A stretch of DNA of 64,000 nt from Vitis vinifera (GCF_030704535.1 NC_081807.1:4071001-4135000), one strand, 5' to 3'. Counted from the first letter of the stretch, positions 36,566 to 51,232 are shown. Notes: generated by a model not told the origin, from the letters alone. Numbers and translations: made by a program.

Positions 36566-36916
36566 TTTCAGAGACATCAAGATGGGAAGGAAGAGCACAC
36601 CATGTGGGGTTTTAGCCATTACATTCAGCATTTTAAGGTAAAGCCAAGACACAATTCCTACTCGATTTGATTGATCAGAATCTGCAGATCATGTGGATGC
36701 ATACTCCAGCCATTGTTGATATGCAGGGCAAGGTCCACAACCTCAGTGGAGCTGTCAAATTCTAGTGCCTGAATGTATACCTTTTGGTCTTAAGCTTCTT
36801 TCTGGGGCCAAGACTCTACCTTGAGATTGTGTCCTGAATTTATTCATTCCACACAGCAACATATCTTCGATTATTGTATTGATTTACACATATGGTTAGA
36901 AGTTCATGCTGATTCC

Positions 36917-36922
36917 AATAAA
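36917..36922 (+). terminator. CCS1 poly(A) signal
   Basis: AATAAA about 350 bases after the CCS1 stop codon, in the convergent CCS1-HDR intergenic region. Confidence 0.45.
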
Positions 36923-37061
36923 TAACTTCAGAAGGTTGATAATGTTTTGGTTGAGGATGGACAGTTGAGTAAAGAACTGTGAACTTTGCTTGGTGCCTAT
37001 TTGCCAAAACCATGTATAATGAGAACTGCTTTATGAACTATAAATTTACTGTGCAATGAGT

Positions 37062-37533
37062 AGGGGTGGCAATTCATGACTTTTTAACTCAACTAAATAG
37101 GTTAAGGCAAAGATGACATGAATAATAATCGGGTTAAAAACATGAATCCAAACATGACCTAATTATTAAATGAGTAACTCATTGTATGATTCATTTAATA
37201 ATCAAGTTTTGTTTAATAATTAAATCAAAGTAGTTCTTCTTTTGAGTTAATATGATTAAATTCTCAATCTATCATGTTTTTATTACTCGGTTGATTTATT
37301 TATTCAAAAAAACATATTTTAAATGAATCAAATATGAGTTAAATAGATTATAATTCTAATCAAATATTATTAAATGGATTAATTCAAGGCAAATTCATGT
37401 TGTATAGATTGTCCTAAAATTAACATGTGAGATGAGTTCGATCCAAATTCAATTATACTCGAGTCAAACTCGTGAAAACACATTGGATTTGGATTTGAAC
37501 CGTGTTGATGAGTCATATCAAATTTTACCACCC
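37062..37533. mobile_element. MITE-like element between CCS1 and HDR
   Basis: The ends AGGGGTGGCAATTCATGACT (left) and AGTCATATCAAATTTTACCACCCT (right) are imperfect inverted repeats (AGGGGTGG with CCACCCT, ATGACT with AGTCAT). The interior repeats words such as 'aattcaa' and 'gagttaa'. There is no reading frame and no clear target duplication. Confidence 0.5.
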
Positions 37534-38044
37534 TTGGTAACAAGCCTTACCAAGATTGATCCTGAGAGCAGCTAAGTAAACTTCACTCCTTTCAGCATCC
37601 TGGATAAGAAAGAAGAATATAACCAGTGTCCTTTTCACAACAACCCTTCAAAAAAGAAAATCATGTTCCACTTTCTATGATACCCACAACAATGGTGTGT
37701 TCTGTGTTCTAAAACCAAAGGGGCATAAATAGATGGATTTTGCTTTCTTTAGTTAATCTTCGATCATCTAATACTGGTCAAGAACTCAACTGGAAAACAG
37801 AAAATCCAACAAATTCATGAGCTTATTCATATAATGAGAGAAATTCATAGTCCACTGAGCTGTATATAGTAAGAGCTGCAGATCACCCTCTGGTTTTACT
37901 TAGAAAGTGAGTTGCATGGCTCAAAATTTACACGAAACTGCTCTTTCTAATGCGGGATGCTGCAAATCCTCTCATTTAAATATACAGTAATGCTCTTATC
38001 CTTCCACTTATAGCATTGAGTTAAAAGCTTCACTTCTACACTTA

Positions 38045-41000
38045 TTATGCCAGTTGCAAGGCTTCTTCCCGTTTAATGTCGAATACCTTGATGAGAACAT
38101 CTTCAACAACCTGATCACAATCCAGTTAAACACAACAAATCAAATACCAATAACACAATCTCGTTTGGTGCAATTTCTTGCCTAAAAGTTTGGTGCTTTC
38201 ATAGAACTTCCAGGAGGTGTGAGAATTTTTTTTTTTTAGGTAAACATGTTTTCTTTTATACTGATCCTTTTAGGAAAGACCTTTCACTAGAAGTTACAGT
38301 TGCACCAAAGGGGTCCTAGGGTTACTTGGGAAATTACTGCAAGGATCATTAGATCACTAATTCTTCGATTAATGGCATTAAAATTCACTATAGCGGATGA
38401 TATAATTGTTAGTTAACTTAGCATGCAATGATGGTTGTTTGTGGTTCACAACCACAACATTATGTTATATCAGTGTTCAATTTTGCATTAGAATAAAGAA
38501 GTAAAAAAGAACAAATGTGAAGAGTGCTAGAATCAGCTAGAAGGGAAGAAATGGTAGGGATAGAAACAAATGGACAAAGGGTGGTGTCCTAAAATAGAGT
38601 TGTGGTAATAGCCCAACCCATGCAAGTGCACACACAAAAAAGAAGGGAAAACCATACATTTTCCAACCATAGGCTAATCATGTTTAAGAGAATTACCTTA
38701 TCTGGGGTAGAGGCACCAGATGTAACACCTATCGTAATAGGACCCTCTGGTAGCCAGTTTTCTTTCTCAACCAGCTCCCCATGCTGTTAAATAGAACAAT
38801 TCCAATGGAAATAATTAGGAAACAAGATCTAAAAAAGACAAAGAATTGGTTTTTGAGGTTGAATTGCATTCATACCATCAACTTATGACTTATTCTGTTT
38901 CCTGGACCTATTCTCTTCTCACTGTCAATCCAATACGAGGGGATTCCACGGTCCTCCGCAATCTCTTGTAGATGTGAGGTGTTGCTGGAGTTCCACCCAC
39001 CAACTACTAACATAACGTCCAGTTTCTCCTCCACCAGCTTATACATTGCATCTTGTCGCTCCTGGAAGAAAAAAATTAGCTTAATAAAAGAAGATTCATG
39101 AATCCTAAATAAAACACAAGCATATTGGTCAACAAGATATCTTAAGTAATTTACATTTCATCCAAAACGCTATTGAGCTTTATTTTGACATAAATGGTAC
39201 TATAAGAAACTTTTCGTTTTCATATCAAACTAGAGAGGGTGTAAAGCAAGGAAAGACAGCAATTCTTTCATCAATAAATCCATTAGCAAAGAAAAATAAC
39301 TCTTTCTTGGCATAAATTTTTTCCAGCAACTCTAATCAAAGCTTAATACCAAAGGCCCATAACAGATAATGATGATGATGATGATGGTGGTCATGGCAGT
39401 GGTGGAACTGGTGATGACAATGATAATTAGAGAGAGAGTACCTTGTGTAGAAAATGCAGTATCCTAGCTTTCCTTTTTTTATCTGGAACACATAATAGGA
39501 TATCTGATCCTTGAATGGTAGCCATCAAGGACACTCCCCTGCCTTTTTTTGGACCATCTGGCTTTTGAACTTCTCCAATTGTACAAGCAAAAAGTGCTCT
39601 CCATGAAATAGAATTACTACATGAATGATGAAATTACAGGCCTCATGGTTTAGTAGGATATAGTTGCCTTCTTGTGGCTGGGAGTTTCAAACTCAAGTTC
39701 TAAGGCCCACTAGCAGCTTAAAAGGGGAGGGGTGGAACCTTAGCCTAAATGCTAGCATTGGATTTGATTGCTCAAAAAAGGGATTTACAATCCCTGACAT
39801 CTGACAATAGGTTTCCAAATTGGTTTCTTAAGCAGCTAATCCTAATTGACTTTCAAAAAGCAAGGCACTAATCATCTCTTAGTAATGGAGTTTAACCCCC
39901 TAGCCCATCCAAAAAATAAAAAAAACAAGTGTAGTCATACTGCCAAAAGCCAAGTGTAATCATAGCCCCAAAAAACCACACCATCACCAGTAGCAAAATG
40001 ACGACAAAAGGTCACCATTATCACTATGTGAACTCACAGAGTTGCATATGCCAAGTCTGGAACCAACACTCATACACAGCTCATGTAAAACATAATTCAA
40101 TATGGAAAATAAAATCATAAGAAAAAAATTAAAAAGAAATATGAGCATAACCAATGGAACAAAATCAAACAGCCAGTAGGCTGCATGATGTTCCATTACA
40201 CCATCATATGTTAATATGGTATAATGAAAAACCAGATTGACAAAACGAAGGGAATAGGGAACATGAAGTTACTTGAGTAGCATCACAAATTGTGTTGAAG
40301 CTTATGAAGTGATTATTGACATTTTCAACCCCATATTTTCGCATCATAGTCCTCTCTACTAATTTCCCTGAGGAATACAAAAATAAAGTAAGTATCATAA
40401 TTTTATTTGCAAATGAAGTAATGAAAATTGTAATGCAACTAACCAATTTCTTCAGTTTCTCCCTTGAGCATTGTGGTTTGATTTGCAATACCAACTTTGG
40501 ACAAGTCAATGTCTGGATCAAACCCCTCAGAGATGGCAAATTTAAATTTCTGTAGGCAAACAAGTAATTATTTCAGAAACTTGAAATAATGCCTGACAAC
40601 TTGACAATTACAGTAGAGTAAGGAGCAATAACTGTACCTCAAAAAACTCCTCTCTGGTTGAGCTAGATCCATCAAGTTCTCCTCCAAGAATGTAATCACA
40701 TACATACATTGCCTGGTTTAGATAAAATTCACATATAATCAAACTATCATGAATTTCTATACTTGCTTATTTTCTTTCTTGTGTCAAAAGTTCATTTACT
40801 TCTAAAAACCTTTATTAACGAACTTATAAAAAGCATGACATCAGATTTTTTAGGACATACCTCTGCCATATTCTTCACAATGATATACTTCCCTGCAAAA
40901 GATGCAGTTGCAATAGTCTCCTCATGAGAATATTTACCATGAATGATTGAAGTGTACTCTCCCTTCTTGTGCTTCTCAACAATATTCCAAACCTTCAAAC

Positions 41001-43303
41001 AAAGTCACAAGGACATAAATCCGAAGTTCTAAACAGAAAAAGATGCAAGACATATAATTGAAGAACAGGCAAAGATATCATCAAAATGGCAGGTCAACCT
41101 CTGAAAAGGATACCTTAGAAACCCATGGGCAAGTTGTATCAACAATTTGTACATTTTTGTTGCTCAAAGTCAACATCTCATCCACTGCAGCTCCAAAAGC
41201 AGGCAAAATCACAACATCACCCTTATCAACAACTTCAAATTGTTTCTGGCCATCATCAATGGGAATATCTTTGACTTCCATCTCTGCCAATCGCTGCCAT
41301 AAATAACTTAATTTTTTGTAATTATACACAAAATAAAATAAATAAAGAGGAAACAACACAATACACAATGATACCACATGTATCTCCAATGCTACCAAAG
41401 TTGAAAATATTCTTGAAATCTTTTACTATTTCAACCAAATTCATGGGGCAAGGTTTAAATTCTCAATCTTTTAAATAAAAACTTAAGATTGTTTATATTT
41501 AAAAGAAGAAGAAAAATAAAAAAGAAAAAGAAGAAAATAATGAAAAAAGATGTGAAGACAATAGGAACTTTCCAAGACTGAGTGCCAAAACACACATAGA
41601 ATGGCGTGAATATGTAGAGAGACTGAAAGTTGGAGCATGCATGAAGTGAGACAACTAAAACCCAATAACCAAGATTGCAAGAAGATTCCAATCAATAATT
41701 AACTATCAGTGTAAAATCAAATTCTCTTCTCCAAAGAAAAGCACTTAAGCAATGAAAAGGTCCCATTCCCTTAATCAGAATCCATTTCTTAATCTGGCTC
41801 CATTCTGGCAATAACAAGAGTAGAAACAGAAAGCCTAAAACCCATATAACAAGAAACCCAATAGTTCCTACTGTTTTCTAATATAAAATCCTACATAAAG
41901 AAATACTGAAACCAAGAAGAAGGTAAAGGTTAGTGAATTCCAATTCAAGATCCTTATGAAAGTTGGATAGAGATTGCTATAGACCTGGTTAACAGTAGGG
42001 TTGTGAATAATTTCATTCGTAATCCAAATTTTCTCCTCAGGAAATTGTTTTCTGGCTTCATAAGCAATTTGGACAGCACGCTCCACACCCCAGCAAAATC
42101 CATAGGCTTCTGCCAGTTTCACTGTAACATTTCCCCATTTATACTCATTTCCATTTTCCTTCAATGTCTTTATGATGTCACCTGAAAATTTCCATCAGAA
42201 ACATGAATGCACAAATCAGTACCCTAACCAAACACCCAAATATAAGAACTTAATTTAAATCATCAACCAAATCTCATTAAATTAAAACACAGCAATTGAC
42301 TATACTAAAGATGATCATTTAGAAATCCCGGTGCTTATGCAAGTTCAACCATCATATTCAGCTTCTACTCGATTTGTGAGGAAACAAAGTCAACCGAAGA
42401 AATAATTCCGGCAACTGCAGTTTGATTTGCAGCTCAAAAGAGGTCCCAAAAACTGTTTCCTATCTCATGAAATTTTTTTGCATAATTCCCTATTTCTTGG
42501 TCCATAGACAGTTCCTAAAGGACCGACTTCCAGAATACTTTGAAATCGCCTACAGCTGTATGAAGCTGCAAAAACATCGGTTCAGATGCATCTTCAATGC
42601 TGTTTTCCCTTTTCTGCAGTTCTTTTAAAAGCTGGAAACAGTTTCAGATGCTGAACCAAAAGCAGGCTTAAATTCTGAGTCACCAAACTAGATGTTGCAC
42701 AAAACTTATTATACACGTAATTTAGAAAATCAAAGCCATCCATCTGCAAGTTCGCACTCAGAGATAGAGGCGTTAGATTGTTTGAAAACTGGAGGAAAAC
42801 AAAATTAAAAAATGGAGAAAAAAATTATACTGGTTAAAACTTATTGCAACTAATTAATTCCGTTTTTCATTTTCTAATGAACTAGGCAGCAGAGAGCTTG
42901 GAATTCTTTTCCTCGGCTTTTCTCCTCAACCAAACAAAGGCAAAACTAAAACCAATCACAAAAATAAAATAAAACAAAAAAACAGAAACTACAGAGCAAA
43001 ATTAAGGAGTCAATTTTAACAAAACTCACTAGTATACTCGCGATTCATGAGCTCCAGAGTCTCATCCTTGTGTCCAAATCCTTTCCGATTATAATTTTTA
43101 CTCCTCGTCAAGTTGTGCCGAAACACCTTCGCATCAAAATCGGAATCAACAGCCACAGACGAGGAAGAAGAAGACTCGGACTCGCCTGAGCACCGAACGG
43201 AGAGAGGCTTCCGGCGCCGGAACACTCCGATTCCGGCGAAGGCCTCCGGAAGGGAGCGGTCGGAGAAGGTGGAGAAGCGGCAGAGTTGCAGAGACATCGC
43301 CAT
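38045..43303 (-). CDS. HDR: 4-hydroxy-3-methylbut-2-enyl diphosphate reductase, chloroplastic (HDR/IspH; 10 exons, 465 aa)
   Basis: Last enzyme of the plastid MEP pathway. It reduces HMBPP to IPP and DMAPP with an iron-sulfur cluster fed by ferredoxin. Exons in reading order: 43303-43030, 42181-41985, 41293-41114, 40992-40861, 40712-40638, 40549-40444, 40367-40273, 39061-38876, 38783-38697, 38110-38045; total 1398 nt with consistent phases. The three cluster cysteines are C121 (AYGFCWGV), C212 (VDTTCPWV) and C349 (FNTICDATQ). The substrate-site histidine is H151 ([11 protein letters not shown]). [11 protein letters not shown] and VTSGASTPD are also family signatures. The N-terminus ([17 protein letters not shown]) fits a transit peptide. 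The frame is open 33 codons upstream, but the MAMSLQ start matches the family. Confidence 0.97.
39373..39415. repeat. Short (GAT)n/(GGT)n-rich tract in HDR intron 7
   Basis: Low-complexity gatgatgatgatgatgatggtggt sequence in the 1.2-kb intron between HDR exons 7 and 8 (39062-40272). The intron otherwise shows nothing gene-like. Confidence 0.7.
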
Positions 43304-43763
43304 GGAAGCAAGAAAGCCGAGATGTGCGCACGTTAGCGGAGCTTCCGTCAGACAGTCAGACACAACAGGGCGGTGTGTGGTGATAACGCACCCAGTGCGC
43401 ACTTTAAAACCGCACCAAATCCATGATCCACGTTTTTTTAAATATTTTTTTTATTTTTTTCCTATTTTTGTTTTTTCCATTTTTATTTTGGCGTTTTGCT
43501 TTCAGGATCAGTGGTTCAGTACCCCTTGGGATGCCTCTACGTTCCAAATCACGTGTTCGCTTTCCCTATATTTTGTATTAGTAATAACCTGTGCCAAATG
43601 TTTTCAGAATTTTTGAAAATACTTTTCTTGTTTCAGGAAAAAGAAATACGTGTGGATAACAAGTCTCCCGACCCGACTTCCACATAAACACAACAGGCTG
43701 GCATTTTTTTACCTTCTTTTTGTTTTTAAATTATAAGGAAAATTATATTTCGCATAGAAAATG

Positions 43764-43767
<4 letters not shown>

Positions 43768-43814
<47 letters not shown>
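43768..43814. repeat. (TA)n microsatellite
   Basis: About 23 uninterrupted TA units in the HDR upstream region. Confidence 0.97.
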
Positions 43815-43816
<2 letters not shown>

Positions 43817-44126
43817 TCATATCATTAATTTTCATAATTTTTTTATAAAACTTTATATTAAAATAATATATAAAGTAATATGACGTGTATACGTAAAATA
43901 AAAAATTTAATGGTGTTGACTCTAGGAGTATGATTTTGACCGGAAATGTGCAACATGTTTTTCTAATGACCTGCCAATACCACATTTTTCTCGTAGGATC
44001 TCCTTACTAAATTACAAATTATTGGTGGTTCGTTGAAATTGACCCATCAAATTATAATAGCCATGGCTGCTACAATAATTTTGTCAATTGTGATTCTCAC
44101 GAGAGAAAAAAAAAATTGATTATCAA

Positions 44127-44463
44127 GGGTTGTTTGGTATCTATTTTGGAGAATGGTTTTAAAAAATAATTTTTGAAAACTCTTTTATGATATTTTGTAA
44201 AATAAAATTTTGTTTGAAATTTTTATTTATTTTTAATATTTGTAATTATATTTTAAAAATATTTTTTATGTGTTCTATTTTATTTTTAATCATTTTAAAT
44301 GTTTTTATAATTATTTTTTAAAATAATTTTTTGAAAATAATTTTTTGAAAATAATTAAAATATATTTTTAAAAAAATAGTTTTTTATTACCAAAACGAAT
44401 TTTCAAATTTTTTTATTTTATCAAAGAGAAAATTGTTTTAAAAAATAATTATCAAATAAACAA
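44127..44463. mobile_element. Possible AT-rich MITE upstream of HDR
   Basis: The left end GGGTTGTTTGGTATCTATTTT and the reverse complement of the right end (CTTGTTTATTTGATAATTATTTT) are similar over the terminal 20-35 bases. The interior is almost pure A/T. A further related 'ttttggaaaatggttttcaaaaaa' start follows at 44465. Borders are uncertain. Confidence 0.4.
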
Positions 44464-47132
44464 GATTTTGGAAAATGGTTTTCAAAAAATAATTTTTAAA
44501 AAATTATAATATTTTAAAAATATATATATATAATTTGAAATATTTTGAATATTATTTGATGTGTTTATAAATATTTCTTAAAAACTAAATTATATTTTTA
44601 AAATTTTATTTTTCATCCTTCTTTGTATTTATATAATTATTTTTAAAAATAGTATAAAAAAATTCCTTATTTTGCTAATAATTTCTCAAAAAACTATTTT
44701 TTATATGAAAAATATTTTTTTTTAAATAATTCCTAAAAGATGCATTAAATTTCTCTAAGCGGTGACTTCAATGCATGTAGTGGGCCCAAAAATAGCCTTA
44801 TTTGAATGACCTCCCTTATCCAAAATTTAAAAATAAAAAATAAAAAAGAGAGGATTACCAAAGAAAAGATACATTTTTTTTATTATTATTATTATCAATT
44901 ATTCAATGTAGTGATGGAATACAGGTGTTTGGACTTCATTTGGGTGTAAATTACTAAATTCTATACCATATTTGCTTTAGAAATGTTGTCTTATTTGACT
45001 TAAGACAATTGGGAGATCCTTTGTCATTTCCATATCTTTACGTTTGATCAATACAAGCATTTCATGTAGTAAGGTCACCTATTAATTTATTATAGAAAAT
45101 CAAAATTAATCGAGAATTTTTTATTATAAGAGAAGAAGTTGGATGTCGTTGATATAATATATTTATGAACTCTTCTTAATTTTGTAAATACATTTTAAAG
45201 TTATGAAAGTCTTTTAATCACGGTATCTTATGTTTTGAATATGAGAAAAATATCGAATCAGTGGAGATGATTATAAAAAATTATGAGAAATTATGAGTTG
45301 TGAATGGTTATATTTTTTTTATTAAAATAAGGGAAAATTGTCTTTTGGACCAGTTGGACTCAAAAATTAAAATTGGATCCATAAAAGTTATATAATCGAT
45401 GAGGATGATATAAAATATAAAGAAACCAATATATCCTTCAAAACTATTTTCTATTATCATGTCTGATAAACTTTTTTATCTTAATTTTTTTTAATAATTA
45501 TTTTGAAATTTTATTATTTTTAGAAAACTAATTTAAATATATATATATTATAAAAATATATCATTTAAAAAAAATAAATTTGACATATTTTCAATTATAT
45601 TTTTATATACGCAATTTTAAAAATATATATTTTCCAAGATGTTTGATTTTTAAATAATAATAATAATAATTTATTTTTATTTTTTTGAAAATTTGTGTAT
45701 TTTTTTTCGAAATCACTAAATTATATTAAATTTTATTGAGGTTTTAAAAAAAAATTTAAATCAATGTTTTTCTACTCTCTTTTTTCATAGTCAATAAAGA
45801 TCATTTTTTTAAATATAAAAAAATTATATCATTTTTTTCAATTTTCATATTTCCTCTAAGTCTTAAGCTTAAATAGTGAACTTATATGTTTTTGGCCCAA
45901 TAGGTCCAAAACACAATTGTCCCATAAAATAATGTTAAACACATAATAAATAGTAATACTTTTTGATTAATTTAATTGACTTCATGTTCCATCGATCTCA
46001 TTTAAGGGCTATTCATAAACTATATCTCACAAAAATTCATTTGGTAAATGGACTTATCCAAATTTTTGAATTTTTTTCGAGAATTTACTCTAGTATTTAA
46101 ATTTGTTTTCCATGTTAGGGTTTAAGACGAGAGAGAGAGCAACCTTGTTAACTCCATATTTCTAATTATTTTTTAGAATACTCGTTAAAATTCACCCAAA
46201 AGCATTTTTAATTTATTCTTGAAAATCATTATATTTTTTTAACAAATTATCAAAAAATTGTTTTTAGTTCAAATTCTTCATTGATGTTATATATGCTTTT
46301 GTTTGTTTTTAGTTTTTTTTTTTAATTAAGATTTTCCTAGGGATAATTTTCCTAATATATTCACTAGCACTTAATTTTCCTAATATACCAATTAATATTT
46401 ATTTTTTATTGCTATCTTAAAATTTTGTTATGTATATTATTTAACTTTTCATATAAATAAAAATATTATAGATGAAAATTTTGAATTATGCGGATTGATC
46501 AACCTAATCAAGTCGAGTTTAATTTGATTAACCTCAACTCAATTTGAATTTAAAGAAATCAGATTAGATTAAGTTTTAGTTAAACACTTGAGGGGTCAAG
46601 TTAATAATCAAACTGGGCAAACTCACCTAATCAAGTTGTAGCCCTTGTTTTATTTAAGAATTATTGTAATTATGTCGATTTAAATTACAATTGATAATTA
46701 GATACCACACCAAAAGTTATTCATATTTATTAAATTAAAAAAATTATTTAAATTTAATCATCCATTGTCATCCATCTACATAGTAAAACTAGTAGCAAAC
46801 ATGATGATATGTTGTATATTATGCAGCCAATCATTGAACCATGCTTATAAATTTATAATATCATTTTCTCAAAAAGGAATTTTTTTTTCATAATTAAATA
46901 ATATTACTAATAAAAAAAATTAAACTAAGGCCAGTTAGATGAAACAAGGAACATTTAGTTGTGGGACCTATCATATCCACATGCAGTGGAGCAGTTGCCA
47001 CAGCTGCCAAAGGATAATAATATACTCTGCCACTGATTTTTTTTCTTTCCTCCTCTTCAGTCTTTCAGTTTGGAACTGGTGTCTGTTGAGTGGTCAGAAG
47101 ACTCAGCACCACCCAATTGATAATCTCTGGCA

Positions 47133-50100
47133 ATGGAGCTTCGATCCCTGCAATCACCCACTGTCACCAGCATACCCAAACTCAATAGAAGTGGTGGGTT
47201 CATTGAAAAACCCTTTTTATGCGGTCAGGTCCTCAGGTTACCTAGTTCTAGGAGGTGCCCAGATTCTAGAAAGCTCACAGTTCTTGAATTTAGAGCTCAA
47301 GCCACAGGTATAACAATGCTCCAGCATTTTATATGAATTTTTGGTTTTATTTTCTTCTTCTTTAATTTTTGTGAAATGGGTGTTTGTTGAATTGTTTGAT
47401 TGATGATTGAAACCCCTTTTGATGGGTGTTTCCTGTTTTTGTGTTTTTGATTGGTGACTTCCTGTAACTTCATTGAAGTTGATAATGGAAATAGAATTGG
47501 GCCATTTTGTTTAATATGTGATTTTGGGGATAAATTATAGTCATGAATTTAGATTGTTGATGAAGACAGTAGTCATCAGCACAAATGATGGTTGTTTTCG
47601 AAAAGGGTGCATTTCTGTTTATCCCATATCCTCATCTCTGATGATGTCCATAACTTTGGGAATTCTTGTTTTCAAGAGTTTTGGACTTCAGACTGCCCTA
47701 AATCTTAGGAATTAAAATGCTTAATGAAGAAATATGACCCAAAAGAAAAATGCTGTATATTCCAAAAAGAATTTGATTATAACTCAAACAAGTAAAATTA
47801 CTATAATACATTCAAGATCCCATGTTTATTCGGATAATATTAGTTCAATATAAGAATGATATTTAACTCCAGAGAATCCCAATCTCTAACTCTGAATGAA
47901 CAGGTCTCCACTATAGCCACCAGCACCTACTTTCACCTCCTCCTCCAGTACCTTTACCATAGCCTTCTTTACTATGGGAACTTCACCATTGGTCCTCCAC
48001 CATCACCACTGAACCACCATAACATCTTTCCCAAAACCAATGACAACACAATTTTCATTTCCATCACCACCACAACCATCACAATCACAATCCGGTGAAT
48101 CCCATATGCTGTAACTACCGATCACAACCACAGCCTCTACCATTGTGAATACCATGATTGGCTTGTGGAAAATGGTTCTATAGAACTTCACATGATTCTT
48201 GGCTTTAGAAAGCTTAAACATCAGCAATACATCTATGTAGAAAAGCCAAGCTCAATTCTGGGATGAAGGAATGCTCAGATACTATATTTTCATGTTCCTT
48301 TTAAAATTCTTAAAGATGCATCTGAATCCAGCCATTTAGAATAATTTTAGCGGGAACTTGAAATAGGTTCCTGTTAAAATTGCTTAACAACAACACACCA
48401 TTAAATCAGTATAATTCTTCGATTTCTGCTGAAATGCAGCTGCCATGTCTTAATGCCTCTCCTAGTGGTTTGATAAGAAGTTTGTGAATTAGACCCAATC
48501 TTATATTTCAGTTTGAGTGAACAAGATGACCTAGATTGCTAAATCAAGCGGAAGGTGATAGAGGAAAATGTGTCTTTTTACTATATCTTATCAAAGTCTT
48601 AGTTCCCAATTCATTACCTCTGCACCATCTGCAGGAAAAACAGAATTCCTTCCTTTGTCTTTTTAGGTGAAAAATCCTATATCTCCCCTTTCTATATGTA
48701 CTTAATGTTTGTCTCATTTCTACAAGGTACTACTAAATTCAGCTTCAGTACAATTGGGGCAATTCAAGACAAAGCTGATTTGAAAGATGAGGATCTTGCA
48801 TTTGTAGCTGGTGCTACTGGTAGAGTAGGCTCACGAACTGTAAGGTCATATTCTATTGCTCACTTCACTTCCAAAGTCTGTTTTTTCATGATGATCCCTG
48901 GTTTTAGAATTTTCTAAAAGGTCATATTTTTCTTCAGGGAGCTTCTGAAACTTGGATTCAGAGTCAGAGCTGGTGTTAGAACTGCTCAGAAAGCAGAAGC
49001 CCTTATTCAAGTATGAGTTAATTAGTCATAATTGTGATTCACTCTTATTCCCAGTAATATTGATGTACTAAGAAAAAAAATCATTGCAGAGTGTCAAACA
49101 AATGAAGCTTGATGTTGAAAGTGCAAGTGAAGGAACTCAACGTAAGAAAAGAGAACTTTTGGAGTATCATTTCTTCTTATGTTTATTTGCTGTAAGCTTT
49201 GAAAAAAGGATGACAAAGATAATTGGTTTTAACATAACATGCTTCCTTTGATAAGAAATGCACCTATAGCAAATAACAGGTATTCTTTGGTCTTTAGCCC
49301 AGCTGTAGAAAAGCTTGAAATTGTGGAGTGTGACTTGGAGAAAAGAGATCAGATTGGACCAGCACTGGGCAATGCTTCAGTGGTTATATGCTGCATTGGT
49401 GCCAGCGAGAAAGAGGTTTTTGATATTACAGGACCTTATCGGATTGACTATATGGCAACCAAAAACTTAATTGATGCAGGTACGCAAGCTTTGGCTGGTG
49501 ACTTTTTTACCTTTTTCATTTTGGCTCGGCATGATGTAAATTTTGCATGATTTTCTTAAATTTTTCTGGATTTGGTTTTGGTGACCCAAAGAAAGAAAAT
49601 GATTTGGAAGTGTTGTGAAAATCAATCCTGAACATTGGTTTAATTAGTTCTCTTTTTTTTCTAAGCTCTCAATCCTAGAGACTTACATGCTTCTTTTAAT
49701 GTGCAGCAACTGTTGCAAAAGTGAACCATTTTATTTTGCTTACATCTTTGGGAACAAACAAAGTTGGATTTCCTGCGGCCATCCTAAAGTAAGTTGAGAA
49801 ATTCTTATTCTTTCTCAGATTTGTGTGACAATTTGCAGCATGTTGGTAAATAGCTCACTGGATAACAAAACAGAATTGACTTGTGGTTATCTCTATTTGG
49901 TGGTTCAATTTATTGTCTGTGTTGTCTGTTGAAGTTTGTTTTGGGGAGTCCTGATTTGGAAAAGGAAGGCAGAAGAAGCATTGTTTGCCAGTGGTCTTCC
50001 GTACACTGTGAGTGTTCATGGAAGGCTGTGGATAAGTTTATTGTGGGATGTATATTAGCTTGAACTTTGATCACTCAATTGATCGTGCTTTTTCAGATAG

Positions 50101-51232
50101 TGAGACCTGGAGGAATGGAGCGGCCAACTGATGCTTATAAAGAAACCCATAATATTACCCTTTCACAAGAAGACACTTTATTTGGTGGCCAAGTGTCCAA
50201 CCTTCAGGTGTTCTACCTGTGAATTTTATTTGCATTTACTACAATATCCTTTCAGCCTTTTTCATAACTTTTCCCAGAAGAAATGATTGGAAGAACAATA
50301 ACTCAAAATAGTATGCTTTAGGATAGAGAGGGGAATAATTACAATACTTGCTTTCAATATGCATTCAACTTACTTAGAGAAAAGCCTATTCACTTGTAAG
50401 TTGATACCAATTTTTATTTCACACCTTTCTAAATACCGTATCATTATAGACAAAGAATGTTTTCTCTAATATGCATGTTGAAACATATTTACACTGTAAA
50501 TTTGTTCCTGATTACCCATTAGATAATCCTCATCTTGTCAAATCAATTATGTACATGGCTGCACCTCTGTTAGTGCACTTGAATACTAAATTTTCTGTCA
50601 TTACTTACCTAAATTTGCCAAGGGGAACGAGTAAGGAGACTTGAAAATAATGGAAATTTGTCAGAAATTTGTCTTCCTTCCTGACCATAATAATTCATAA
50701 TCTAGAGAACAACTGTGGGTATGCTTAGACTGTTCCATTTGGTTTGATTGAAAAAATCTGTAGATGATGAAGCTTTAAATCTGTTTGTATTAATGATGCA
50801 TGGTAGTTAGGAATGATCATTGTCTATATCTTGTGCAATAGTGGAAGTGAATATCTAAATCTTGTAAGCTTCCAGGCATAAGATTTGTCCACCAACCCAT
50901 TTTAGTTCACTGGAAAGCTAGGTGAAACCTAATTAGTTGGTGAAAAGATGGTTTTCCTTAAAATTATTTTTTGGTCTCAGTGGTAAAGTTCAAAGTTACG
51001 AGCTTTTTATATATATATATATTAATGATGCATGGTAGTTAGGAACGATCTTTGTCTATATCTTGTGCAATAGTGGAAGTGAATATCTAAATCTTGTAAG
51101 CTTCCAGGCATAGGATTTGTCTACCAACCCATTTTAGTTCACTGGAAAGCTAGATGAAACCTAATTAGTTGGTGAAAAGATGGTTTTCCTTAAAATATTT
51201 TTTGGTCTCAGTGGTAAAGTTCAAATTTACTA

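Larger units (their letters stand above)
43304..47132. other. Divergent intergenic region HDR-TIC62
   Basis: About 3.8 kb separate the two head-to-head start codons. The first 150 bases beyond the HDR start are GC-richer and hold its leader, including a GATAACG word near 43381. The rest is very AT-rich, with a long TA microsatellite (43768-43814) and a possible MITE (44127-44463). AT-rich repeat-like sequence continues to 46900, with no coding exon. Confidence 0.6.

Noticed and set aside
39640-39780. Possible tRNA or SINE (gggagtttcaaactcaagttc) in HDR intron 7
   Set aside because: It is B-box-like only. No cloverleaf, A-box or target duplication could be drawn.
43304-43402. N-terminal extension of HDR from an upstream ATG at 43402
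   Set aside because: The extra 33 residues do not look like a transit peptide, and the MAMSLQ start matches the known plant HDR N-terminus and length.
43113-43616. 167-codon plus-strand frame over HDR exon 1
   Set aside because: It is antisense to the verified HDR exon, is very charged and low in complexity, and has no family match.
48000-48110. His/Thr-rich cca/atc low-complexity tract in TIC62 intron 1, considered as an exon
   Set aside because: There is no frame continuity with TIC62 exons 1 and 2, which join directly in phase.
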